NCBI RefSeq assembly: GCF_014837105.1
Contig: NZ_JACSPO010000004.1
Span: forward strand, 1-39,438
Source of the DNA: Oceanitalea stevensii
GTDB lineage: Bacteria; Actinomycetota; Actinomycetes; Actinomycetales; Actinomycetaceae
Reading direction: 5' to 3'
Length of the DNA: 39,438 nucleotides
Position 1 is the stretch's first letter. Every line of letters starts with the position of its first letter. The translations under genes and the position numbers were made by a program. The notes beneath the pieces are model-generated. The model saw nothing but the letters and a program-made list of their open reading frames with translations. It was not told the origin of the DNA and ran no database searches. This document shows, piece after piece, positions 33,571 to 39,438 of this stretch.

Positions 33571-34163
33571 TGGCCGACGAGCACCAGCCCCGCCCCAGCA
33601 CGCCCGCCGGCGTGCTCCTCACCGTGCCCGGACCGCGCCCCGCGCGGGTCGCGGCGCAGGCCGTCGCGGTGGCCGCCGTCCTCGGCATCCCGGCGGCCGT
33701 CGCCGTCGACCCCGTCGCCGCGGCGGTCGGCCTCCTCGTCCTCGGCGGCGTCACGCTCGCCCGGGTGCTCTTCCTGCCCGCCACCCTCCAGGCGCTGCTG
33801 GGTGCCGCGCTCATCGCCGCGGGCTGGGCCAGCGCCGTCGGGCTCTACGAGACGGTGCCGTGGGTGGACGTGCCCGCCCACCTGCTCGTCAACGGCCTCA
33901 TCGCCGCCGCCCTGGGCATCGTCCTCCTGCGCGGCGGCCTGCTGGCCGGGCCCGCCACCCGGGCCGGCCGCGCCGGCATCGCGCTCACGACGGCGAGCGT
34001 GGGCGTGGCCCTCGGCGTGCTGTGGGAGATCGCCGAGTGGGCCGGATACACGTACGTCGACGAGTCGGTCTACGTCGCCTACGGCGACACGATCGGTGAC
34101 CTCACCGCCGGCGGGCTGGGCTCGGTCGTCGCCGGGCTGCTCGTGGCCCGGTGGGCGCGGTGA
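33570..34163 (+). CDS. Membrane protein resembling the DUF2238/YjdF group
   Basis: A 197-residue protein with about six hydrophobic segments. ETVPWVDVPAHLLVNGLIAAALG and VLWEIAEWAGYTYVDESVYVAYGDTIGDLTAGGLGSVVAG resemble the conserved D--H and WE---E--D--GDL-A---G pattern of YjdF/DUF2238-type membrane proteins, whose function is unknown. The invariant acidic and His residues within the membrane suggest metal or lipid chemistry, but that is conjecture. It lies between crtEb (TGATG overlap) and the glycosyltransferase (GTGA overlap), so a role in carotenoid modification or placement is suggested by context only. Confidence 0.6.
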   Translation: MADEHQPRPSTPAGVLLTVPGPRPARVAAQAVAVAAVLGIPAAVAVDPVAAAVGLLVLGGVTLARVLFLPATLQALLGAALIAAGWASAVGLYETVPWVDVPAHLLVNGLIAAALGIVLLRGGLLAGPATRAGRAGIALTTASVGVALGVLWEIAEWAGYTYVDESVYVAYGDTIGDLTAGGLGSVVAGLLVARWAR

Positions 34164-34906
34164 GCCCGCTGAGCGTGAGCGTCGTCATCCCCGCCCTGGA
34201 CGACGCACCCGCCCTCGAGCGCTGCCTCGCCGCCCTGGGACGCCAGACGGTGCCGCCGCTGGAGGTCGTCGTCGTCGACAACGGCTCGCGTGACGCGACG
34301 GCGGACGTCGCCCGCCGGCACGGCGCGCGCGTCGTCACCGAGCCGCGGCGAGGGATCCCCATGGCGGCCGCCGCCGGTTACGACGCCGCGTCCGGTGACC
34401 TCATCGCCCGCCTCGACGCCGACTCCCTGCCCGGCCCCGACTGGCTCGAGCGCATCACCGCCGCGATGGCCGACCCGCGCCGGGACGCCGTCACCGGCGT
34501 CGGGTGCTTCTACGAGCTGCCCCGCACCGGGCGCCTCGTCTCCGCCGTCTACCTCGGCGCCTACTACGGGCTGTGCTACCTCGCGCTCGGCCACCACGCG
34601 CTGTGGGGCTCGAGCATGGCGGTGCGCCGCTCCAGCTGGCTCGCCGTGCGTGCCGCCGTCCACGACGACGACGCCGAGCTCCACGACGACCTCGACCTCG
34701 CCTTCGCCCTCGGCCCGCGCCGCCGGGTGCGGCTGGACCGCTCGATCGTCGTCGGCGTCTCCGCGCGCAGCCTCGTGGGGCTGGGCCAGCTGCGGCGCCG
34801 CTTCCGCCGCGCCTTCCGCACCCTGGCCGTCAACTGGCGGGTGGCCCCGCCGTGGACGCGGTGGGCGGTGCGCCTGGGACTGCCCGCGAGGGACGGGACG
34901 GCATGA
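34160..34906 (+). CDS. Family 2 glycosyltransferase, possible carotenoid glycosyltransferase
   Basis: A 248-residue GT-A fold enzyme. SVVIPALDDAPALERCLAALGRQ begins the nucleotide-sugar domain, VVVDNGSRDAT follows, and the metal-binding DxD-like motif is LIARLDADSLPGPDW near residue 84. WGSSMAVRRSSW and DDDAELHDDLDLAFALG are the acceptor-side motifs of GT2. The C-terminus is Arg-rich and amphipathic, likely touching the membrane. In Micrococcus and Corynebacterium C50 pathways a glycosyltransferase (CrtX) glucosylates the end-ring hydroxyls; position in this operon makes that plausible but unproven. The GTG at 34160 overlaps the preceding stop. Confidence 0.75.
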   Translation: MSPLSVSVVIPALDDAPALERCLAALGRQTVPPLEVVVVDNGSRDATADVARRHGARVVTEPRRGIPMAAAAGYDAASGDLIARLDADSLPGPDWLERITAAMADPRRDAVTGVGCFYELPRTGRLVSAVYLGAYYGLCYLALGHHALWGSSMAVRRSSWLAVRAAVHDDDAELHDDLDLAFALGPRRRVRLDRSIVVGVSARSLVGLGQLRRRFRRAFRTLAVNWRVAPPWTRWAVRLGLPARDGTA

Positions 34907-35340
34907 GGGTCTGGTCGGTCCACCCGCGCTACCTCGACCGGCAGGGGCTCGTCGCGTGCTGGCGCGAGACGCTCCTCGCGCAGGCGGTGCTCGCGGGGCG
35001 CACCAAGGGCTACCTGAACCACAGCCAGCTCGTCCGCTTCCGGGCGACGGCGGACCCGCTCGCGTCGGTCTGCGCCTACCTCGGCGTGCTCGCCGTCGAG
35101 GCCGACGAGCGGGGCTACCGCTTCGACCGCTCCCGCATCGACCGGGCCGTGGCGCTCGACGCCGTCGCCCCGCTGCCGGTGACCGAGGGGCAGGTCGCCT
35201 ACGAGTGGGCCCACCTGCTCGCCAAGCTCGCCACCCGCAGCCCCGACCGCTACGCGCTCGTCCGGGACGTCACGGACGTCGAGGTCCACCCCCTCTTCGT
35301 CCGGGTCCCCGGCCCCGTCGAGCCCTGGGAGAAGACCTGA
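34903..35340 (+). CDS. Pyrimidine dimer DNA glycosylase / endonuclease V family protein
   Basis: A 145-residue protein of the family annotated as pyrimidine-dimer excision (T4 endonuclease V-related). The N-terminus MRVWSVHPRYLDRQGLVACW, then RETLLAQAVLAGRTKGYLNHSQLVRF and CAYLGVLAVEADERGYRFDRSRI are highly typical. Such enzymes cut the glycosyl bond at UV-induced thymine dimers. The classical T4 enzyme uses an N-terminal Thr and Glu23; here residue 2 is Arg and the acidic candidate is the Glu in WRETLL, so catalysis may differ. It overlaps the glycosyltransferase by ATGA and is the last gene of the carotenoid operon. Confidence 0.8.
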   Translation: MRVWSVHPRYLDRQGLVACWRETLLAQAVLAGRTKGYLNHSQLVRFRATADPLASVCAYLGVLAVEADERGYRFDRSRIDRAVALDAVAPLPVTEGQVAYEWAHLLAKLATRSPDRYALVRDVTDVEVHPLFVRVPGPVEPWEKT

Positions 35341-35358
35341 GGCACCCGTCCCGGTGCC
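35341..35358 (+). terminator. Small hairpin right after the operon's last stop codon
   Basis: GGCACC and GGTGCC form a six-base-pair stem with a six-base loop directly after the TGA at 35338-35340. It may work together with the larger hairpin that follows. Confidence 0.55.
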
Positions 35359-35371
35359 CTCCCGTCCCCCT

Positions 35372-35433
35372 CCTTCCTTCCGCCGAGCGCTGAGTTGTTA
35401 CCCGTAACAACTCAGCGCTCGGCGGAAGGAAGG
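35372..35433. repeat. 30-bp perfect inverted repeat
   Basis: The arm at 35372-35401 is exactly complementary to 35404-35433, with only CC between them. The centre reads TTGTTACCCGTAACAA and the arm begins CCTTCCTTCCGCCGAG. It lies between the carotenoid operon and dtxR, both rightward. It may be a strong terminator of the operon; a cruciform or mobile-element remnant is possible but has no further support. Confidence 0.85.
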
Positions 35434-35512
35434 GGGAGTGGGGGAGCGGGGAAGTGTGCGGGATCTGGGGGACCGCTGTCCCAGGACGGCCACGGGGGTC
35501 AGCGGGTCGGCC

Positions 35513-35518
35513 TATCCT
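35513..35518 (+). promoter_or_regulatory. Possible -10 box for the dtxR transcript
   Basis: TATCCT fits TANNNT. Transcription would start near 35525, leaving a short leader with GGGGGAGGAG (35521-35530) that serves the five-codon ORF at 35537. Confidence 0.4.
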
Positions 35519-35536
35519 CGGGGGGAGGAGCGACAG

Positions 35537-35554
35537 ATGGGCTGTGACGTATGA
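35537..35554 (+). CDS. Five-codon leader ORF overlapping the dtxR start
   Basis: ATG GGC TGT GAC GTA TGA encodes MGCDV. Its stop shares the ATGA at 35551-35554 with the dtxR start codon. The purine-rich GGGGGAGGAG ends six bases before this ATG, whereas dtxR itself has no ribosome site at a suitable distance. Ribosomes would therefore load at the mini-ORF and reach dtxR by coupling. The layout is read directly; translation is inferred. Confidence 0.4.
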   Translation: MGCDV

Positions 35555-36237
35555 GTGACCTGATCGACACCACCGAGATGTACCTCAAGACGGTCTACGA
35601 GCTGGAGGAGGAGGGCGTGGTGCCCATGCGGGCACGCATCGCCGAGCGCCTCGGTCACTCCGGACCGACGGTGTCCCAGACGGTCGCCCGCATGGAGCGC
35701 GACGGCCTGCTCCACCTGGAGGAGGCGCGGCGCATCCGCCTGTCCGACCTCGGTCTCGAGCGCGCCACCCAGGTCATGCGCAAGCACCGCCTCGCCGAGC
35801 GGCTCCTCACCGACGTCATCGGGCTGGACTGGGAGTACGTCCACGAGGAGGCGTGCCGCTGGGAGCACGTGATGAGCGAGCAGGTCGAGCACCGCCTCGT
35901 CGCGCTGCTCGACCACCCGCACCACGACCCCTACGGCAACCCCATCCCCGGGCTCGCCGAGCTCGGGGAGCACAGCCTCGCGCCCGTCGACCCGCCGCTG
36001 CAGCCGCTGGCCGCGGTCGTCGGCACCCCGGAGGCCGAGGTCGTCCTGCGGCGCATCGGGGAGCCCCTCCAGGTGGACGTCGAGCTGCTCGCCCGCTTCT
36101 CCGAGGCCGGGGTGCGCCCCGGGACGCGACTGAGCGTCCAGCGCGGCACCGGCTTCGTCTCCCTCCAGGCCGAGGGCTCCGAGCTCGTCCTCGACGTCGC
36201 TGAGGACGTCACGCGGCACCTCTTCGTCGACGCCTGA
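35551..36237 (+). CDS. dtxR: DtxR/IdeR iron-dependent repressor
   Basis: A 228-residue metalloregulator. Residues 1-65 hold the winged helix (LIDTTEMYLKTVYELEEEGV; recognition region HSGPTVSQTVARMERDGLL). Residues 66-140 form the dimer and metal domain with EEACRWEHVMSEQVEHRL, which contains the Cys-x-x-Glu-His set that binds Fe(II) in DtxR, and HHDPYGNPIPG. Residues about 150-228 are an SH3-like domain. This full three-part layout and the Cys ligand favour iron (DtxR/IdeR) over manganese (MntR). It is the probable regulator of the two iron boxes at 15581 and 21885. A hairpin terminator follows. Confidence 0.93.
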   Translation: MSDLIDTTEMYLKTVYELEEEGVVPMRARIAERLGHSGPTVSQTVARMERDGLLHLEEARRIRLSDLGLERATQVMRKHRLAERLLTDVIGLDWEYVHEEACRWEHVMSEQVEHRLVALLDHPHHDPYGNPIPGLAELGEHSLAPVDPPLQPLAAVVGTPEAEVVLRRIGEPLQVDVELLARFSEAGVRPGTRLSVQRGTGFVSLQAEGSELVLDVAEDVTRHLFVDA

Positions 36238-36260
36238 GAACCGCGGGATCTCGCGGTTCT
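36237..36260 (+). terminator. Terminator hairpin after dtxR
   Basis: AGAACCGCG and CGCGGTTCT form a nine-base-pair stem with a six-base loop (GGATCT), beginning at the last base of the dtxR stop codon and followed by TGT. Confidence 0.8.
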
Positions 36261-36316
36261 TGTCGCCCCACAGGTGTGAGTCGCGACACGAGGGTCACAG
36301 CCGTCGTAACCGGAAC

Positions 36317-36346
36317 GTGACAATTGGCTTGACGCTCAGGTAGTGT
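36317..36346 (+). promoter_or_regulatory. Promoter of the riboswitch-controlled NlpC/P60 gene
   Basis: GTGACA (36317-36322) as -35 and TAGTGT (36341-36346) as -10 are separated by 18 bases. Transcription would start near 36353, about 30 bases before the riboswitch core, giving a leader of about 220 bases. Confidence 0.5.
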
Positions 36347-36383
36347 CCGACTCGCTCCTCACGCCCTCCAGTGATGAGCCCAT

Positions 36384-36560
36384 GGACGGAGCCCAACCCT
36401 GCCGCCGCCCGTGGTCCCAAGAGAATGACCGTCGGCAGGGGCGGGGGAACCAGGTAGTGGCGGTCGGCTCCGGTCGGCCCCTAGGGGTGAAGCCCGTCCG
36501 CAAGGACGGGCCGGGTGAACTCCCATCCGAACCCGACAGCTCACCTCGTCGGCAACACAG
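36384..36560 (+). promoter_or_regulatory. Cyclic di-AMP riboswitch (ydaO-yuaA class)
   Basis: The leader contains the conserved blocks of the ydaO class in order: GAGCCCAACCCTGCCGCC near the 5' end, GGGGGAACCAGGTAGTGG (36443-36460), TAGGGGTGAAGCCCGTCC with a variable stem (GTCC-GCAA-GGAC), then GGGTGAACTCCC and the highly conserved 3' block CCGAACCCGACAGCTCACC, ending CTCGTCGGC. In actinobacteria this class lies ahead of cell-wall hydrolase genes and lowers expression when c-di-AMP is bound. Here it ends about a dozen bases before the NlpC/P60 start. Boundaries are approximate. Confidence 0.92.
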
Positions 36561-36572
36561 GAGAGGCAGTTC

Positions 36573-37442
36573 GTGACCGTAACTATGCCTGGGGCGCGCC
36601 ACCGCGCAGCGTGCCGCCCCACCACCCCCCTCACCGCTCTCAGCCAGGCCGTCGCCGGCCCGGCAGCCCGCCGCGGCATGCTCGTCGCCGCGTCCTCGGG
36701 CCTGGCCCTGACGATGGCCGCCAGCACGGCCGTCGCCGCGCCGGAGGGCTCCTCCCTCCCGCAGGTCGACGTCTCGGCCCTCTCGAGCCAGGCCCGCACG
36801 GCCCTGACGGTCAACCCGACCGTCTCCGTGCCCGCCGACGTCGAGTTCGCGGTCGCCGACGTGGCCGTGGCCGCGACGCCGCCGAAGACCACGGTCGCCG
36901 AGGACTCCGACCCCATCGCCGAGCACATCGCCGCGGAGGAGGCCGCCGCCGAGGCTGCTGCCGCCGCCGAGGCGCAGGCCCTCGTCGCCGCCCGGTCCAC
37001 CGAGACCGCCTCCCGCAGCGGCGCGCCCGCCGCGTCCTCCTCCTCCACCTCCGCCGTCGCGGAGGAGAGCGCCACCCAGGCCGCCCCCGCGCCGGCCGCC
37101 TCGGGCAACGCGATCGTCGACATCGCCTTCCGCTACGTCGGCACCCCGTACGTGTGGGGCGGCTCCAGCCCCTCGGGCTTCGACTGCTCCGGCTTCACCT
37201 GGTACGTCTTCCAGCAGGCCGGGATCAGCATCCCGCGCAGCTCCAGCGCGCAGGCCGGCGCCGGCACCGTCGTCTCGGCCGCCGAGGCCCAGCCCGGTGA
37301 CCTCGTGTGGTGGCCCGGTCACATCGGAATCTACCTGGGCGACGGCCAGCACATCGCCGCCCGCAATCCCTCCAAGCCCCTGCAGGCCGGTCCGATCTCG
37401 GACGTCGGCCGCGGCACCCCCACCTTCATCCGGGTGGGCTGA
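36573..37442 (+). CDS. Secreted NlpC/P60 peptidoglycan endopeptidase
   Basis: A 289-residue exported cell-wall hydrolase that cuts within peptide stems. The N-terminus has a long, basic signal region with the hydrophobic core MLVAASSGLALTMAASTAVAA (cleavage near residue 56). Residues 60-175 are Ala/Ser/Glu-rich and low complexity, with an acidic Ala helix around 115-140. The NlpC/P60 domain spans 178-289: AFRYVGTPYVWGGSSPSGFDCSGF gives the nucleophile Cys205, WPGHIGIYLG gives His250, and QHIAARN gives the third polar residue His260. It starts with GTG at 36573, with GGAGAGG about eight bases upstream. Expression is under the c-di-AMP riboswitch, linking hydrolysis to turgor and wall signalling. 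Confidence 0.93.
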   Translation: MTVTMPGARHRAACRPTTPLTALSQAVAGPAARRGMLVAASSGLALTMAASTAVAAPEGSSLPQVDVSALSSQARTALTVNPTVSVPADVEFAVADVAVAATPPKTTVAEDSDPIAEHIAAEEAAAEAAAAAEAQALVAARSTETASRSGAPAASSSSTSAVAEESATQAAPAPAASGNAIVDIAFRYVGTPYVWGGSSPSGFDCSGFTWYVFQQAGISIPRSSSAQAGAGTVVSAAEAQPGDLVWWPGHIGIYLGDGQHIAARNPSKPLQAGPISDVGRGTPTFIRVG

Positions 37443-37458
37443 GCCCCAGCACGCTTGC

Positions 37459-37495
37459 CCGACGGGCCCGCACCGACTCGGTGCGGGCCCGTCGG
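37459..37495 (+). terminator. Terminator hairpin after the NlpC/P60 gene
   Basis: CCGACGGGCCCGCACC and GGTGCGGGCCCGTCGG form a 16-base-pair perfect stem with a five-base loop (GACTC). It lies 17 bases after the stop codon. Confidence 0.88.
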
Positions 37496-37571
37496 CGTCC
37501 CTGCCGAAGCGCCGCCGCGCCGCGCGCGAGGTAGCACAATGGGGGCAACGGCTCCCGACCTGGAGGGTGAC

Positions 37572-38504
37572 ATGCCCCGCGAGAACGTCGTCATCGTCGG
37601 TGTGGACGGTTCCGAGACGAGTACAGCGGCGCTGGACTGGGCCGCGGCCGAGGCCCGCCGGCTCGGCTGGCGCCTCCACGTCGTGTGCGCCTACGCGGTG
37701 CCCGCCTTCACCGTCGCCTCCCTCGACGGCGGCTTCGCGGCCGTCGACGACTCGGCCATCCAGGCCGGTGCCCAGGCCGTCCTCGACGAGGCCGTCGAGC
37801 GCGTCGGTGACGAGCTGGACGTCACCTGCGCCCTCGAGCTCGGGGACCCGACCGGCGTGCTCGTCGAGCTCTCCCGGCAGGCGGGGCTCGCCGTCGTCGG
37901 CACCCGCGGTGGCGGCGGCTTCGCCGACCGGCTCCTCGGCAACGTCTCCTCCTCGCTGCCCGCCCACGCCCACTGCCCCACGGTCGTCGTGCCCCGCACC
38001 CCCGAGGGACAGCCCGGCTTCACGCCCGTGCGCCGGATGGTCGTGGGTGTCGACGGCTCCGAGTCGGCGACCATCGCGCTGCGCCGCGCCGTCGACGAGG
38101 CCGCCCTGTGGGACGCCCACCTCACCGCCGTCGCCGCCGTCCCGATCGGTGGCGGGTCCGGCTCCCTCGCCTGGCTGCCCGCCGCCGTCGACCGTGACGA
38201 CGTCCTCGCCGACGTCAAGGTCGGCCTCAGCGTCGCCGTCGACCGCGCCGTCGAGGGCCGTGAGGTCCGCATCAGCCAGCACGCCCTGGACGGCAACGCC
38301 GCCGCCCTCCTCGCCGAGTTCTCGACGGCGGTCGACCTCGTCGTCGTCGGCTCCCGCGGCCGTGGCGGCTTCGCGGGGCTCCTCATGGGCTCCACCAGCC
38401 AGGCCGTGCTCCACCACGCCGTCTGCCCGGTCATGGTCGTGCCCGCCCGTTCCGCGCGCGAGGAGGAGGCGGGCCCGGCCGACGTGCCGTGGCGCCGGCG
38501 CTGA
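37572..38504 (+). CDS. Tandem universal stress protein
   Basis: A 310-residue cytoplasmic protein made of two UspA domains (about 1-145 and 155-300). Each begins with the typical VVGVDGSE strand (VVIVGVDGSETSTAALDWA and RMVVGVDGSESATIALRRA) and ends with the ATP-binding G-2x-G-9x-G(S/T) loop (GTRGGGGFADRLLGNVSSSL and GSRGRGGFAGLLMGSTSQAV) followed by HCPTVVVP or VCPVMVVP. Such proteins bind ATP and support survival in stress or dormancy. The start is the ATG at 37572 with GGAGGG four to five bases before it; an earlier ATG at 37539 is possible but lacks a site. CACAAT near 37535 may be the -10. Confidence 0.92.
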   Translation: MPRENVVIVGVDGSETSTAALDWAAAEARRLGWRLHVVCAYAVPAFTVASLDGGFAAVDDSAIQAGAQAVLDEAVERVGDELDVTCALELGDPTGVLVELSRQAGLAVVGTRGGGGFADRLLGNVSSSLPAHAHCPTVVVPRTPEGQPGFTPVRRMVVGVDGSESATIALRRAVDEAALWDAHLTAVAAVPIGGGSGSLAWLPAAVDRDDVLADVKVGLSVAVDRAVEGREVRISQHALDGNAAALLAEFSTAVDLVVVGSRGRGGFAGLLMGSTSQAVLHHAVCPVMVVPARSAREEEAGPADVPWRRR

Positions 38505-38543
38505 CGTGTCGAGGGTCACGTGTGCCACGCCGCCGGTGACCCC

Positions 38544-38570
38544 GGGTGTGCCTAGGCTCTAAGCACACCC
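38544..38570. promoter_or_regulatory. Inverted repeat around a possible -10 box
   Basis: GGGTGTGC (38544-38551) and GCACACCC (38563-38570) are exact inverted arms. The 11-base loop contains TAGGCT (38553-38558), which fits a -10. It could be an operator overlapping the promoter of the amidinohydrolase gene, or a terminator of the stress-protein gene. Confidence 0.45.
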
Positions 38571-38588
38571 GAGACGAAAGGGGCTGCC

Positions 38589-39401
38589 GTGCGGCCATCC
38601 CGCGACGCCACGCCTCGGCACTTCCTCATGTGCCGACCGACGTACTTCACCGTGAGCTACGAGATCAACCCGTGGATGCACCCCACCGTGCCGACCGACA
38701 CGGACCTGGCGGTCGCCCAGTGGCAGGAGCTCCACGACACCTACGTCCGGCTCGGGCACCGCATCGAGCTCATCGACCCGATCGACGGCCTGCCGGACAT
38801 GGTCTACGCGGCCAACGGTGGCCTGGTGAGCGACGGCGTCATGTACACCGCGAAGTTCACCTACCCCCAGCGCATGCCCGAGGGCCCCGCCTACGCGCAG
38901 TGGTTCGCCGACCACGGCTACCGGGTGCACCTGGCGACCGAGACGAACGAGGGCGAGGGCGACATCCTCACCGTCGGTGACTACGTCCTCGCCGGCACGG
39001 GCTTCCGCACCTCCACCGCCTCGCACGCCGAGCTGCAGGAGGTCATCGGCAAGCCCGTCATCACCCTGCGCCTCGTGGACCCACGGTTCTACCACCTCGA
39101 CACCGCGCTCATGGTCCTGTCGGACACGGAGATCGCGTACTACCCCGAGGCCTTCAGCGAGGGCAGCCGCCGGGTGCTGGAGCGGCTCTTCCCCGACGCC
39201 GTCATCGCCACCGAGGCAGACGCCGTCGTCCTCGGGCTCAACGGGGTGAGCGACGGCCGCCACGTCATCCACAACCCGCGGGCGACGAACCTCGCCGCGG
39301 CCCTGGCCGAGCGGGGCTTCGAGCCCATCGGCATCGACACCTCCGAGCTGCTCAAGGGCGGCGGCGGGGCCAAGTGCTGCACGCTGGAGATCCGCGCCTG
39401 A
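38589..39401 (+). CDS. Dimethylargininase-like amidinohydrolase
   Basis: A 270-residue member of the guanidino-group-modifying superfamily, close to dimethylarginine dimethylaminohydrolase. HFLMCRPTYFTVSYEINPWM near the N-terminus is typical. The catalytic set is visible: acidic residues in PDMVYAANGG and EGEGDIL, the His of FYHLDTAL (His169), and the nucleophile Cys in GGGGAKCCTLEI (263/264). Mycobacterial relatives lie next to rocD, so a role in arginine/ornithine metabolism is likely, with substrate (arginine, dimethylarginine or another guanidine) open. The start is GTG at 38589 with AAAGGGG upstream. The gene is complete and ends 37 bases before the window edge. Confidence 0.85.
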   Translation: MRPSRDATPRHFLMCRPTYFTVSYEINPWMHPTVPTDTDLAVAQWQELHDTYVRLGHRIELIDPIDGLPDMVYAANGGLVSDGVMYTAKFTYPQRMPEGPAYAQWFADHGYRVHLATETNEGEGDILTVGDYVLAGTGFRTSTASHAELQEVIGKPVITLRLVDPRFYHLDTALMVLSDTEIAYYPEAFSEGSRRVLERLFPDAVIATEADAVVLGLNGVSDGRHVIHNPRATNLAAALAERGFEPIGIDTSELLKGGGGAKCCTLEIRA

Positions 39402-39438
39402 GCCGTCGCGCCCGTCAGCCCGGCCAGCCGGCCTGACG

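Noticed and set aside
35372..35433. Insertion-sequence end or attachment site
   Set aside because: No transposase, no target duplication and no neighbouring integrase are visible; the perfect palindrome alone is not evidence for mobility.
36336..38528. 730-codon minus-strand frame across the riboswitch, NlpC/P60 and stress-protein genes
   Set aside because: Gly/Arg/Asp-rich shadow of two well-supported plus-strand genes and of a structured RNA.
38544..38570. DtxR box before the amidinohydrolase gene
   Set aside because: CCTAGGCTCTAAG superficially resembles the box, but the symmetric arms are GGGTGTGC/GCACACCC, not TTAGG/CCTAA.

Overview
The window is high-GC (well over 70% by eye) actinobacterial chromosome. 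The combination of a C50-carotenoid operon with heterodimeric lycopene cyclase, HtaA-type haem-uptake proteins, a DtxR/IdeR regulator with DtxR boxes, a c-di-AMP riboswitch before an NlpC/P60 hydrolase and many apparently leaderless genes points to the Micrococcales. A member of the Intrasporangiaceae/Ornithinimicrobiaceae group is my guess, not a demonstrated identity. I see no tRNA, rRNA, transposase, phage gene or CRISPR array. The last 37 bases after 39401 hold nothing I can name.

Layout. 1-2547: a sugar ABC importer (permease start cut by the window edge, lipoprotein binding protein) divergent from a LacI regulator, with a perfect operator palindrome between them. 2544-8562: a DUF2530 membrane protein, an NCS2 purine permease, a MetE-like methyltransferase, a MarR-MFS exporter pair and a PdxK-type kinase. 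8620-12414: surface and secretion genes, namely an LPXTG metallophosphoesterase with atypical active-site motifs, a protein with an alternate (SipW-type) signal peptide, and its likely signal peptidase, which carries a C-terminal domain resembling a degenerate HPt domain. 12411-21859: a haem island with hmuTUV leftward, two LAXTG wall-anchored proteins rightward (one of 1567 residues with three HtaA domains and a near-identical 486-bp tandem repeat) and a haem oxygenase. Both promoter regions of the island carry DtxR-type boxes, and a DtxR-like regulator is encoded at 35551.

22035-24354: serC and a citrate synthase-family protein that appears to have lost its catalytic residues. 24379-35340: a CrtR-like MarR regulator divergent from a tightly packed run of twelve genes (MMPL, TspO-like, idi, crtE, crtB, crtI, crtYe, crtYf, crtEb, a membrane protein, GT2, pyrimidine-dimer glycosylase). 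Every junction in this run overlaps or abuts. The first part should make a C50 carotenoid such as decaprenoxanthin or sarcinaxanthin, the GT2 may glycosylate it, and the last gene links pigment photoprotection with UV-lesion repair.

35537-39401: dtxR preceded by an overlapping five-codon leader ORF, a c-di-AMP riboswitch controlling a secreted NlpC/P60 hydrolase, a tandem universal stress protein, and a dimethylargininase-like amidinohydrolase. The only gene-free stretch over 300 bases, 36238-36572, is filled by a terminator, a promoter and the riboswitch. Several intergenic gaps contain unusually long inverted repeats, described individually.
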